In this document: positions 40,121-49,290 of the stretch, piece by piece | Layout: each line of letters begins with the position of its first letter | Position numbering within the stretch: the stretch's first letter is position 1 | From: an uncultured Blautia sp. | GTDB lineage: Bacteria; Bacillota; Clostridia; Lachnospirales; Lachnospiraceae | Assembly: GCA_937900135.1 (NCBI GenBank) | Contig: CALCDJ010000002.1 | Span: 1 to 64,000 of the forward strand | Reading direction: 5' to 3' | DNA: 64,000 bases | Program-made: the position numbers and the translations under genes | Notes under the pieces: generated by a model | Told to the model about the DNA's origin: nothing | Database searches by the model: none | What the model saw: the letters and a program-made list of their open reading frames with translations, nothing else

Positions 40121-43051
40121 ATGAAACGCAAAAACAAAGGATTCACATTAATAGAAGTGATGGTGACCATTGCGATCATTGCCATTTTTACAGGTGTTGT
40201 TACCATGTTGATTTCCAATGGCTCCGCCAGCTACCGAAATACCTCCAGCAATGCCAGGGTTCAGATGGAAACACAGGAGACTCTGGACCAGCTTCAGGAT
40301 CTGGTCATTGATGCCAACCGGACCATATATTACGGAAATGGAACCGTCGCGGATCTGTCCCTGATTCCCAATGACATTGACGGAGGGGGGCTTGATGATG
40401 CATCTGTTAAAACTCTGGTGGTCTGCAACGCCAGCGACGCCATTTCCGGCGATTCTGCAAAAGAAGACTACGTCTGGGATGTGATTACATGGAAAGCAGA
40501 AGAGCAGAAACTTTATTACAACAGTTACTCCAAAAAAGATCAGCCAAAATATCAGGAGCCTATCCTTACCCCTTCTCCCGCAGAAGGCGCTCCTTCCCCG
40601 GAAGGGGGCGCTTCTGTGGTTTCTGACGCCTCAACTGCAGAAGCCGCAGCTCCCACCCCAGAACCAGTATCTATGGATGGCGCAGAAACCGTGGTAAGCC
40701 AATCTGTATTTGCCAGTGACATTGTGGGATTCTGGGCAGATATCCATGAGGTGGAAACAAAAGGCATCATCCGCTTTCAGATTCAGGCCAGAAAAAATTC
40801 CAAAACCATCAAAACCCTTCATACGGTAAATCTCCGCAACAAGGTACGAATCGAAAAGCCTGGAGACATTTCCTCCCTGCCTTCTTCCGATGCCCGGATT
40901 GTAATTACCAATCCTCCTGCCGAGCTTTCCGATGACTGCGGCGGATATCTGTTTGAAAAAGTAACCTTTGGAGATGTACAGGCTGGCTCTATTTCCTGGA
41001 CAGTAACGGGAGCAAATGGAACAACTGTCAACGGCTGGGGATTCCCGGATTCTTCCTATGGAAAAATGATAATACAGGATCATGCGGACTCTCCTGGGAA
41101 CTTCATTACGGTCACTGTAACAGCAACAAGTATCAGCGGAAAAACCATTTCCGATTCCTGTAAGGTGAAGATTGTGAGCACCGTGAAAGCTGAGGGATTG
41201 ATTCCCAACCCCACTCCCCTGATTCTAGGTGTTGGCAATACCTATGATTTAGATGATCTGGTGACATTTTCCGTTCGATATAGCAACGGAAAGGAAACAC
41301 CTGTTGAACCAACCTCCATCACATGGAGTGGGAACATTAATACAATAGTCATTTCTCCCAACGGAACGGTATCTGAGATTCCCCAACCCCTGGGAACAAA
41401 TCCCTCTAATTCCTTGTACAAGGCAACTGCCACCTACCAGCCAAAAGAAGGAGAGCAGGATATTTCCTTGCAGGCAGAAATTCCCATTCAGATCGCCCGT
41501 GTGGATTTGAAAAAGCCAAACGGAAGTTATTTTGTAGGAGAGAATAAAGAACTGGAGTATGAATATAAAGTGGGGGGTTCTGTTGTTTCAAATCAAAATG
41601 CTACAATCCGTGTCGAAAATACAGACCCAAACAGCCAATCATCTATGAACTATGAGGCTGACAATCCCTTCACTGAAAAAGAAGTGGGAAACTGGAAGGC
41701 CACCATTACGGTTCCTGTGAATGGTTCTGAAAAAACGGTTTCCTCCAGCAGTACATTTCAGGTAGAACAGTCTTCCCTGACAGCAGAAATCGTGGTCGTA
41801 GATCATAAAACCACCCTCCTTCCAGGAGAAGATGCAGAAATGTATCTGGTTTTGAAAGATAAGAATACGGGAGCGATGATAACAGAGGCAAGCGTAAGTT
41901 GGGATAACAACATAGGTCAAAAAGAATTTGCCGGCAAGCAAGGAAGCGTTACCTTTACTGCCGATGAAAATGACACGTCTGTAACCATAACAGCAAAATA
42001 TATTTTAAAGGATTCGATAAAAGGGCAGTACACGAATCCGGAAGGTTTTGCTAACGTAACATTTTCAATCAGCAAATTATTTATGACTGTAACCTCTGAT
42101 CGGTATGAATTGGCCCAAAACAAAAGTGCAAATTTAAAGGCAACTATTCGCAATGCGGAAAACAATGAGGATGTGACGAAGGATTATACTATTTCATGGA
42201 AAATAGAAAATGAAAATACCTCCTTATATACCCTGACTTCCAATGACCTCATCCCTTCAAATGCAGAATTTAAGGTAACAGGAGCTGTTACTGAGATCAC
42301 CTTGGTAAAAATAATAGTAACTGGAACAAAAGGAACTACATCTTTTACGGAAGTTTGCGAATTAACCATTTATCCACCTGATATTTATCAAAAAATATAT
42401 TATTTGATAGAAAATCAACCACAATCATTGGAACATGGTGAAATATCGGATCATTTCCCCACTGGAACTTTTAAAAGCTATCTCATGGATTATAATGGAA
42501 ATTTAAATGAACTATCAGAAGCTGAGAGAAGTAATTTACTTGATATTTCCATGCCAGCAAACAATAACTGGAGTGTAACTTTAAAAAATCGAAGTCTGTG
42601 GGATTCTTTTGAATATATGATGTTGGTAGTAGATTATGATAATGCCAAATACTATTATTATCTCTATCCTGCGGAGTATAATGTTTATAATTATAATGCA
42701 GTTGGTTTTCCATTGATTTATAAATTTGTCAAGCAAAACATTTTTGTTCCCGGCGATACAAATATGATTCTTAAATCCTGTGTACTTCTAGATGATGGAT
42801 ACACTTATCAATATGGTAATTATAAATTAAGATATAGTATTCATCGCATGACAGGATGGGATTTTTTTGGGGGCTGGATAAATAGTTCTGCAGGAAAATG
42901 GTTTTTGGAAATAAACGATAAATATTACAGATATAGCCCTTCTAATAAGCGATGGGAACAATGGCTAGGTGTTCATAAGGTTACAGAAGTTCATATTAGA
43001 GAACATTGGAACAATTCTTCACTAGATTCTCACTGGCAAAAATGGAACTAA
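40121..43051 (+). CDS. Giant PilW/GspJ-like minor pilin with Ig-like repeats (976 residues)
   Basis: The leader MKRKNKG is followed by FTLIEVMVTIAIIAIFTGVV, with Glu at +5, and then the PilW/GspJ-type segment SNARVQMETQETLDQLQDLVIDANR. A Pro/Ala/Glu/Ser linker (about residues 145-185) leads into several Ig-like (Big/cadherin-like) beta modules of about 85-100 residues (for example around 265-355, 360-460, 465-550, 555-650 and 650-755), identified by Thr/Val/Ser-rich alternating strands such as AQNKSANLKATIRN. The last 200 residues are Tyr/Trp-rich and encoded by markedly AT-rich DNA. Size and domains suggest a fibre-tip adhesin. It overlaps no other real gene. Confidence 0.8.
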   Translation: MKRKNKGFTLIEVMVTIAIIAIFTGVVTMLISNGSASYRNTSSNARVQMETQETLDQLQDLVIDANRTIYYGNGTVADLSLIPNDIDGGGLDDASVKTLVVCNASDAISGDSAKEDYVWDVITWKAEEQKLYYNSYSKKDQPKYQEPILTPSPAEGAPSPEGGASVVSDASTAEAAAPTPEPVSMDGAETVVSQSVFASDIVGFWADIHEVETKGIIRFQIQARKNSKTIKTLHTVNLRNKVRIEKPGDISSLPSSDARIVITNPPAELSDDCGGYLFEKVTFGDVQAGSISWTVTGANGTTVNGWGFPDSSYGKMIIQDHADSPGNFITVTVTATSISGKTISDSCKVKIVSTVKAEGLIPNPTPLILGVGNTYDLDDLVTFSVRYSNGKETPVEPTSITWSGNINTIVISPNGTVSEIPQPLGTNPSNSLYKATATYQPKEGEQDISLQAEIPIQIARVDLKKPNGSYFVGENKELEYEYKVGGSVVSNQNATIRVENTDPNSQSSMNYEADNPFTEKEVGNWKATITVPVNGSEKTVSSSSTFQVEQSSLTAEIVVVDHKTTLLPGEDAEMYLVLKDKNTGAMITEASVSWDNNIGQKEFAGKQGSVTFTADENDTSVTITAKYILKDSIKGQYTNPEGFANVTFSISKLFMTVTSDRYELAQNKSANLKATIRNAENNEDVTKDYTISWKIENENTSLYTLTSNDLIPSNAEFKVTGAVTEITLVKIIVTGTKGTTSFTEVCELTIYPPDIYQKIYYLIENQPQSLEHGEISDHFPTGTFKSYLMDYNGNLNELSEAERSNLLDISMPANNNWSVTLKNRSLWDSFEYMMLVVDYDNAKYYYYLYPAEYNVYNYNAVGFPLIYKFVKQNIFVPGDTNMILKSCVLLDDGYTYQYGNYKLRYSIHRMTGWDFFGGWINSSAGKWFLEINDKYYRYSPSNKRWEQWLGVHKVTEVHIREHWNNSSLDSHWQKWN

Positions 43052-43101
43052 CCCCATCTCATCAACTATTTCAGCCAAGCAGAAAAGGAGGTCTCCCTCA
43101 T

Positions 43102-46100
43102 ATGAGACAGAAACATAAAAAAATACTTCTTGCGGGGACAGCCACCACCGTGGCCGGAGTGCTGGGAATTGGCACCTTGCTGACCAGTCATCTTACTGTG
43201 CAGGCGTCTCCGGAAATGATGCCCGGAATTGAAACCATTGTGGAGGAAACCTCCCAGGAAGCGCCTTTCCGTATTCTGGAAATCGTGGACGACAAAAAAG
43301 ATGCGGAAATGGGCTGGTATGTTTCCGGTCAGGAACCCTATATCAAGTTGTATTCCTATACAGATAAAGATGGGCAGGTCATGACCTTTTCTACCCTGGA
43401 AGAAGGTCTGGCCAAGCTGCCTACGAAAGAGCTTCGTGAGCAATTTGCCAGAAACATCACATACGAAAAAGACGAAAAAGGAGAAATAATAGAAACACCC
43501 ACTTTTAAGGATGTTTCCTATGCCTCCTATACAGGGGCAAACGGAACAAAAGAAGAGGACTATCCTTTGTCTTATACCCCTTACCAGGAAAAATACTTTC
43601 TAAGTAATGAGGACGAGGAAGCTCAATGGAACAGAATTGATTTTTCTGAAATCCGAACTGTTACTGTGAAGGGAAGTTATGTGGAAAATCCAGCCGGAAC
43701 CGGAAATTATACTAAAGAAGAGCAATCCTATTATCCCATACGAGAGGACAATCTGGACGATGCGGGACAAAAGCTGGATACTCAGGGAAAAGAAGGACTG
43801 TTCCGGGAAAATATCAGAAACTTTCTCCCTTCCGAGTCCCCGGATGGAGGGGGAAATGCCGCTTATCATCTGGTATTTCAGGCAGTTGAAAACAATTCCT
43901 TCAACCAAAATCTGAAAGATCTTTATGATCCTGAAAAAAAAGAGCAAATTACCCAAAATCCCATCTGGAAAGCCTACAATTACAGCGAAAAATGGGATGC
44001 AAAGGAGGAGGGGAACTCCTCCTGCTATGGTTACGGCTATTACGAAAATACCTACGAAGCTCTGACCGCCAGGATTATGGAAGACATTCTGCCTACTGCG
44101 CAGGACCCGGAAAAATTAATCAAATATACTTTTCCCGGAGAAAACCCTTCCGTTACCATAGAGACAAGGAAGATTCCTGGACTCTATGTCCCGGAAAGCA
44201 AATTATTTGGTTCTGGCGAAATTTCCCTTCCCCAGGATTCCTCCACAGATGAAATCGCCCCCTTTGACGGAATAGAAGCCATTCCTGATGGGGATCTATT
44301 TGGAGATGGTTCCTTTGGAGATGGAAGCGCTGCCGCAGACGATTTTTCAGCCATGTCCTTTTCATCCATGCCTGGAGCAAATGTGATAAATCTTTCTTTC
44401 GAGGAGACGACACCTGTAGAACCTGTGCAGAATTTTGATCAGGAGGATACTCAGATTTTTCAGCCGGAACAGGGAATCGAAAATCCAGAGGGCGCTTTCT
44501 CTCAAACTCCAGATACTTCTGCGGAAAATGAAGAAATTTCCAACACGGTCAATGAGGTACTTGGAGCTATCGCAGAGAAGGAAACGGCAGGTACACAAAA
44601 AAATCCCTATATTTATATTGCAGAAGAACTGCAGGCTTTTCCCTATTACAGGTATCGAAAAGTGGGAGATCTGCAGTTTATAAAAGATACTGCCGTTCCT
44701 TATAATAAGGAGCATCCCTATGAACCGAATCCAAAATCATTTTTAAACATCAGTATTGACAAAAATGGTCAGTATCTGTACTGGACGCCAGATGAAAAAC
44801 ATCCTGGAAACTGGCTTTCCCAGGAATTGTTCATTGTAACGGGACGACAGCCAGTGGCCTACGAAGACCTCCATTCCCTTCCCGTTGATGAGAATAATAA
44901 CAGCCTGCTGTATGGGGACTACTATTACAAGGTTGTGGAAAGTTACTTTTGCTGCAGGAAAACAGTTCCCGCCGAAGGAGAGGAATTAAAACCGGAACAC
45001 TACCAGTTTTATGGCTGGTATCATCCTTCTTTTCCTGAAAATGAACCCCGGTATCTAAAGGTTGAAAAACCGGAAGAAGCTACCTACTACATTTCTGATG
45101 CCAAATATACCTATACTCCGGGAAAAGGAGACTATGACTTTGTCCCAGATGAAAACGGCGAAGAACACCGGGTCGAAGTAGACCATCTTTTCTATCGAGG
45201 GGGCTACCAAAACCACGACTGGCTGAAGCAATATGTCTTTCATCTGAAACAGCCAACAGACGAAAGCTCTCAGACGGTGTGGGATAAGTTTTCCATCCAG
45301 GTAGATACTCTGGAAGCCAACGCCCAGACTACCTTCAGCGACGTAAATTCATCCACAGACGAATTTACTGATAATACCTTTTCAGATGGTACAGAAGCAG
45401 CAGTTATTGATTCCTCCGCCAGGCAGGCAGCAATTTCTCTGGAAGATTACGATCTGATCTATATCAACGGGCATTTATCACCAGAAACAGCAAACTCCAT
45501 TGCAAATGCGAATCCTTTTGTTCCCTGTATCATCAATCAGGTTAGAACCGCAGGAGATCAGTCAACTATCATTTCGGAGGCATTCCGTGAATACATCAAA
45601 CAGGAGGATCAGGATCAGGATCAGCATTATGTAAGCCAACAGGTATATTTTTTCAAAAACACATGGCAGCAGGAACCAGATGGGGATTCTGCCTCTTTAC
45701 TGAACCTTCAGTTTTTTAAGAACTTCAATCCAGACGCAGAACAGAACGGAACCATCATAGACAACCAACAGACAGAAGGTTTTGAAGAAATTCTGGAATA
45801 TATTGAAAAGGAAAACCAATACCGCCAGATTGGAAGCACCGACGTATCTGGCGCAAATACCACAGGCTTCACAGATGGAACCGAAACTGCCGTCCTCTCA
45901 GACGGAACTTCTAAAAACAGGATTCCTCTGCTGGATAAAACGCTTTCTCAGGCAAGGGCAATTGAATATATTTTAAATTACAGGCATAAGAGAAAAGATG
46001 CTCCTTCCGGCCCCATTCGTATCTTAGAACTGGAACCAGGAAAATGGAAAAAACCTTTGACAGCAAAAGAAGTATTAGAATGGTTTGGATATGGATATAC

Positions 46101-49098
46101 CATTAAAACTTGTTGCTATAATCAGACTTCAAACAACCATGATGGTTCCTCGGATTTTATGTGTGATGGGAACACTGGTACCTGGTGGCATTCTTCTTAC
46201 AAAGAGACTGATGGCAGTTATCATTTAAATAAATCCTCACAACACACTATTATAATCACCATGGATCGGCCCAACGACTATGTTTCTGGAATTCAATATA
46301 CTCCAAGAACAGATACTTCACAAAATGGTATTTTAAAAACATATAAGCTGGAAGCTTTTGATGATAACGATCAACCTCTTCAAAAGCAATCAGGAGAAAT
46401 TGATGAGCAGCATAAATCTGAAGTTCAAACATTATCGTTTTCCACTCCTTTGTATGGAGTAAAAACTATAAAATTAACTTTTGTTTCCTCATTTAGTGAT
46501 GGTGGAAACAAAAGTTATGCTTCCTGTGCTGAATTAAAAGTGCTTTTCCATAATTTACAGGATATCCAGATTGATACCATGACCACTTCTGAATTTGTGG
46601 GACATATTGAAGATATCAACACCAAATATAATATGGTTTATTTAGGGGATGATGACTCTGAATTAGACTATTTAGGATATTTCCGACCAAACGAAAATGT
46701 TCTGTATTATCATATTGGAAAAGAAGTAAATGGGTATGCGGAATTACTTGGACTTATGGATCATGATTATACTGTTGACTCTTCAGGAAAACGAATAGGG
46801 GCTGCCCTTATCGGAAACAAGGATCCAAAAACCAAAACCCCAATTGGCACTGTGCGAGGTTCGGGAAACGATATTACAGAATATGTCAAAGAAAAATTAG
46901 TTGATTTTGCTAAAAGTGGATATCCTGTTGTCGTTGCTGGTCAGATTTATGGGGAAAATAAAACGATTTCTACGGAGCTGGTAGATAATTCTTCTTATAT
47001 TTATGATTTTCTATCTGAAATCAGAAGTTTTCAAAATGTTTACCGGGAAGAGGAACTTTCTGTTGATACCATTTTTTACTTAAATTTGCCAAAACCCAAA
47101 ATCGTTTTTGCAGAAGTTAATGGAACTCCACCTTCTGTTGTTGGAGAAACTGACGGTTCAGGTCCTTCTAAAAATTATTTAACAGCTTCTTCCTTAACCT
47201 TCCAGTTTGAAATTCAGGATGAAGCACAGGCATCACCTGCTAATGCAACTTATGATTGTGAATTATTTTTAGATTTGAACTGCGATGGTAATTTTTCTAA
47301 ATCAGAAAAAATGGAAGATATTCTTATCAGAGAAAATGGAAAGGAAATATTGAAGGGAGAAGAGCAAACATACCAGTTATCCTTAAATCATTCCTATACA
47401 GTTTCCAGAACCATTCCAGAAGAATACATCAAACTGATTCCATGGAAGTTAGTAGTTACCAATAACCAGCGGAATGAAATTCGAACCTCTGAAATTGGAT
47501 ACACGAAACGAAAAAGTTCTGGAACTGACATGAATACTATTCAGGTTCTTCAAATCACTCCCAATAAAGATTGTACCTGGAATTTAAATGATGCAGACTT
47601 CCAGACATTATTTGATAGTATTAAAGAAGATTTTTCTGTAACTATTGAGCAAATCACCGTTGAAGAGTATGAAAAAAAATACAAAGATGATGAAAATTAC
47701 CTGGACAACTACCATATGTTGATTGTAGGCTTTGGGGACGGTGCTGCATATGGGGAAAAGGATTCCTTTTATCCCGGAAATTTTACAGAGAATGGCGTAA
47801 ACGGTATTATGAAGTTTGCAAAAACAGGAAAAAGTGTTATCCTATCTCATGACAATACCTCTTCCTCCAATTATGACCGAGAGGCTGGAATTGATAATCC
47901 AAATAGTAGCAAAATATGGAAAGGTTGGGCATATTATTTCAACCAGGTTATCCGTCCATTGTCTGGTATGGATCGCTATGGAATTACAGATCCGGAACTG
48001 TCTTCTATTTTAAAAAAGGCACAGGAACTGTCCATAGACAAGACAACAATGGAATGGAATTCTTTGTTAAAAGCGCCTTTTGACGTTGCCTATTCATTGA
48101 ATGGAAACAAAACGCAATCCTATTCAGAAACACAGGGATTTACCAATGCCAAACTGGTATCCACAACGGAAGGCTGTCCTCACCCCAATAATAGGTTAGA
48201 CAATACCAGTGTTTCTCAGGTAAATCAAGGTGCAATTACAGAATATCCATATAAAATCAGTAACTCTTTTAACGTAGCAAATACCCATCCACAGTATTAC
48301 CAACTTGCACTGGAAGAAGATTCCGATAACGATGGATATGGAGATGTGGTAGTTTGGTATTGTCTTGGCACACCAAACGCCCAAAATCCCTATTACGAAC
48401 ATACACCAAACGATGTCAGAAATAACTATTATATCTATAGCTATAAAAACATTATTTATACAGGAGTCGGACATAACAAGGGTATGACAGAGATGGAGCG
48501 AAAACTCTTTGTCAACACAATTATTGCTGCATACAATGCACAGGCCGTAAATCCAAATCTTTCCTTTGTAAGTACTCAGGATATGGATGCACCAGAAGAG
48601 GATGTAGTCTATTACAGTTTAGACCATAGTTCCTTAGAAGAGGAATTACTATTTGACAGGCAGGACTTTTTCCTGAAAGTTACAGATAATAATTTAGTAG
48701 GAACTTCCTTTGGCGGTTCAACCATGAAAGACTTAAAACTTGAGTTATTTATAGAATCAGACAGAGGAACGCATGAAGAAGGTATCGGAGATACTAACAC
48801 AAAAACAGAAAAACTTCCGCTTGGCATTGACAAAAATATTATTCAGATTCTGAATTCTGCAGGAATACCTGTCGCTCCTGATACACAAGGAAATATTTAT
48901 GTAAAAAGCGGAAATGTATACAAATTCACCTTACATAACCTACAAAAATATCTCCTTGATGAAAATCAGGATTTTAAAGAAAGTGTTAAATTGTATGCAA
49001 AAGTTTCCTGTGAATATCTGTACTATGGAAAACCCAAAACTGCACAAGCCATTGCTCAAATCAGTATTAACCAACGACAGCTTTTTGACCTGGATTAA
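43102..49098 (+). CDS. Secreted 1998-residue protein of the pilus locus, candidate tip adhesin
   Basis: The start at 43102 (MRQKHKKILLAGTATT) follows AAAGGAGG and gives a Sec signal peptide ending near VQA-SP. It has no pilin leader and no obvious C-terminal anchor. Around residues 1010-1150 there is an F5/8-type C (discoidin-like) domain (DGNTGTWWHSSYKE, IQYTPRTD, YKLEAFDDNDQPL), a common carbohydrate or surface-binding fold. An acidic motif DSDNDGYGDV (about residue 1745) resembles the calcium loop of PilY1-type proteins. Acidic Ser/Asp-rich linkers occur around residues 395-500 and 745-935. Position as the last pilus gene suggests a PilY1-like role. From about 46080 the DNA is noticeably more AT-rich. 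The overall family is unknown to me. Confidence 0.72.
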   Translation: MRQKHKKILLAGTATTVAGVLGIGTLLTSHLTVQASPEMMPGIETIVEETSQEAPFRILEIVDDKKDAEMGWYVSGQEPYIKLYSYTDKDGQVMTFSTLEEGLAKLPTKELREQFARNITYEKDEKGEIIETPTFKDVSYASYTGANGTKEEDYPLSYTPYQEKYFLSNEDEEAQWNRIDFSEIRTVTVKGSYVENPAGTGNYTKEEQSYYPIREDNLDDAGQKLDTQGKEGLFRENIRNFLPSESPDGGGNAAYHLVFQAVENNSFNQNLKDLYDPEKKEQITQNPIWKAYNYSEKWDAKEEGNSSCYGYGYYENTYEALTARIMEDILPTAQDPEKLIKYTFPGENPSVTIETRKIPGLYVPESKLFGSGEISLPQDSSTDEIAPFDGIEAIPDGDLFGDGSFGDGSAAADDFSAMSFSSMPGANVINLSFEETTPVEPVQNFDQEDTQIFQPEQGIENPEGAFSQTPDTSAENEEISNTVNEVLGAIAEKETAGTQKNPYIYIAEELQAFPYYRYRKVGDLQFIKDTAVPYNKEHPYEPNPKSFLNISIDKNGQYLYWTPDEKHPGNWLSQELFIVTGRQPVAYEDLHSLPVDENNNSLLYGDYYYKVVESYFCCRKTVPAEGEELKPEHYQFYGWYHPSFPENEPRYLKVEKPEEATYYISDAKYTYTPGKGDYDFVPDENGEEHRVEVDHLFYRGGYQNHDWLKQYVFHLKQPTDESSQTVWDKFSIQVDTLEANAQTTFSDVNSSTDEFTDNTFSDGTEAAVIDSSARQAAISLEDYDLIYINGHLSPETANSIANANPFVPCIINQVRTAGDQSTIISEAFREYIKQEDQDQDQHYVSQQVYFFKNTWQQEPDGDSASLLNLQFFKNFNPDAEQNGTIIDNQQTEGFEEILEYIEKENQYRQIGSTDVSGANTTGFTDGTETAVLSDGTSKNRIPLLDKTLSQARAIEYILNYRHKRKDAPSGPIRILELEPGKWKKPLTAKEVLEWFGYGYTIKTCCYNQTSNNHDGSSDFMCDGNTGTWWHSSYKETDGSYHLNKSSQHTIIITMDRPNDYVSGIQYTPRTDTSQNGILKTYKLEAFDDNDQPLQKQSGEIDEQHKSEVQTLSFSTPLYGVKTIKLTFVSSFSDGGNKSYASCAELKVLFHNLQDIQIDTMTTSEFVGHIEDINTKYNMVYLGDDDSELDYLGYFRPNENVLYYHIGKEVNGYAELLGLMDHDYTVDSSGKRIGAALIGNKDPKTKTPIGTVRGSGNDITEYVKEKLVDFAKSGYPVVVAGQIYGENKTISTELVDNSSYIYDFLSEIRSFQNVYREEELSVDTIFYLNLPKPKIVFAEVNGTPPSVVGETDGSGPSKNYLTASSLTFQFEIQDEAQASPANATYDCELFLDLNCDGNFSKSEKMEDILIRENGKEILKGEEQTYQLSLNHSYTVSRTIPEEYIKLIPWKLVVTNNQRNEIRTSEIGYTKRKSSGTDMNTIQVLQITPNKDCTWNLNDADFQTLFDSIKEDFSVTIEQITVEEYEKKYKDDENYLDNYHMLIVGFGDGAAYGEKDSFYPGNFTENGVNGIMKFAKTGKSVILSHDNTSSSNYDREAGIDNPNSSKIWKGWAYYFNQVIRPLSGMDRYGITDPELSSILKKAQELSIDKTTMEWNSLLKAPFDVAYSLNGNKTQSYSETQGFTNAKLVSTTEGCPHPNNRLDNTSVSQVNQGAITEYPYKISNSFNVANTHPQYYQLALEEDSDNDGYGDVVVWYCLGTPNAQNPYYEHTPNDVRNNYYIYSYKNIIYTGVGHNKGMTEMERKLFVNTIIAAYNAQAVNPNLSFVSTQDMDAPEEDVVYYSLDHSSLEEELLFDRQDFFLKVTDNNLVGTSFGGSTMKDLKLELFIESDRGTHEEGIGDTNTKTEKLPLGIDKNIIQILNSAGIPVAPDTQGNIYVKSGNVYKFTLHNLQKYLLDENQDFKESVKLYAKVSCEYLYYGKPKTAQAIAQISINQRQLFDLD

Positions 49099-49198
49099 GG
49101 GGTAACTCACACATACTACTGCCAGAAAACCAACGGCCCTGTTATATGCATTGACAGATACCTTTCAGGCACTTTGCCGACTTTTTCTAAAATAGGGG

Positions 49199-49231
49199 TT
49201 CAAATATTTCAAAATAATGTTACAATATAAT
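49199..49231 (+). promoter_or_regulatory. Probable promoter of phoH-ybeY
   Basis: TTCAAA (49199-49204), 16 bp, TACAAT (49221-49226), overlapping a TATAAT at 49226-49231. The hexamers are moderately good; the exact pair is uncertain. Confidence 0.45.
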
Positions 49232-49236
49232 CATCA

Positions 49237-49266
49237 GGTACAGCCTTTTCAGAACCAGGCTGTACC
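49237..49266 (+). promoter_or_regulatory. 10-bp perfect hairpin in the phoH leader
   Basis: GGTACAGCCT (49237-49246) pairs with AGGCTGTACC (49257-49266; 10-nt loop). There is no T-run, so it is not an ordinary terminator. It lies between the promoter and the ribosome site. Confidence 0.6.
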
Positions 49267-49290
49267 AATGAACAGAAAGGACATTATAGG

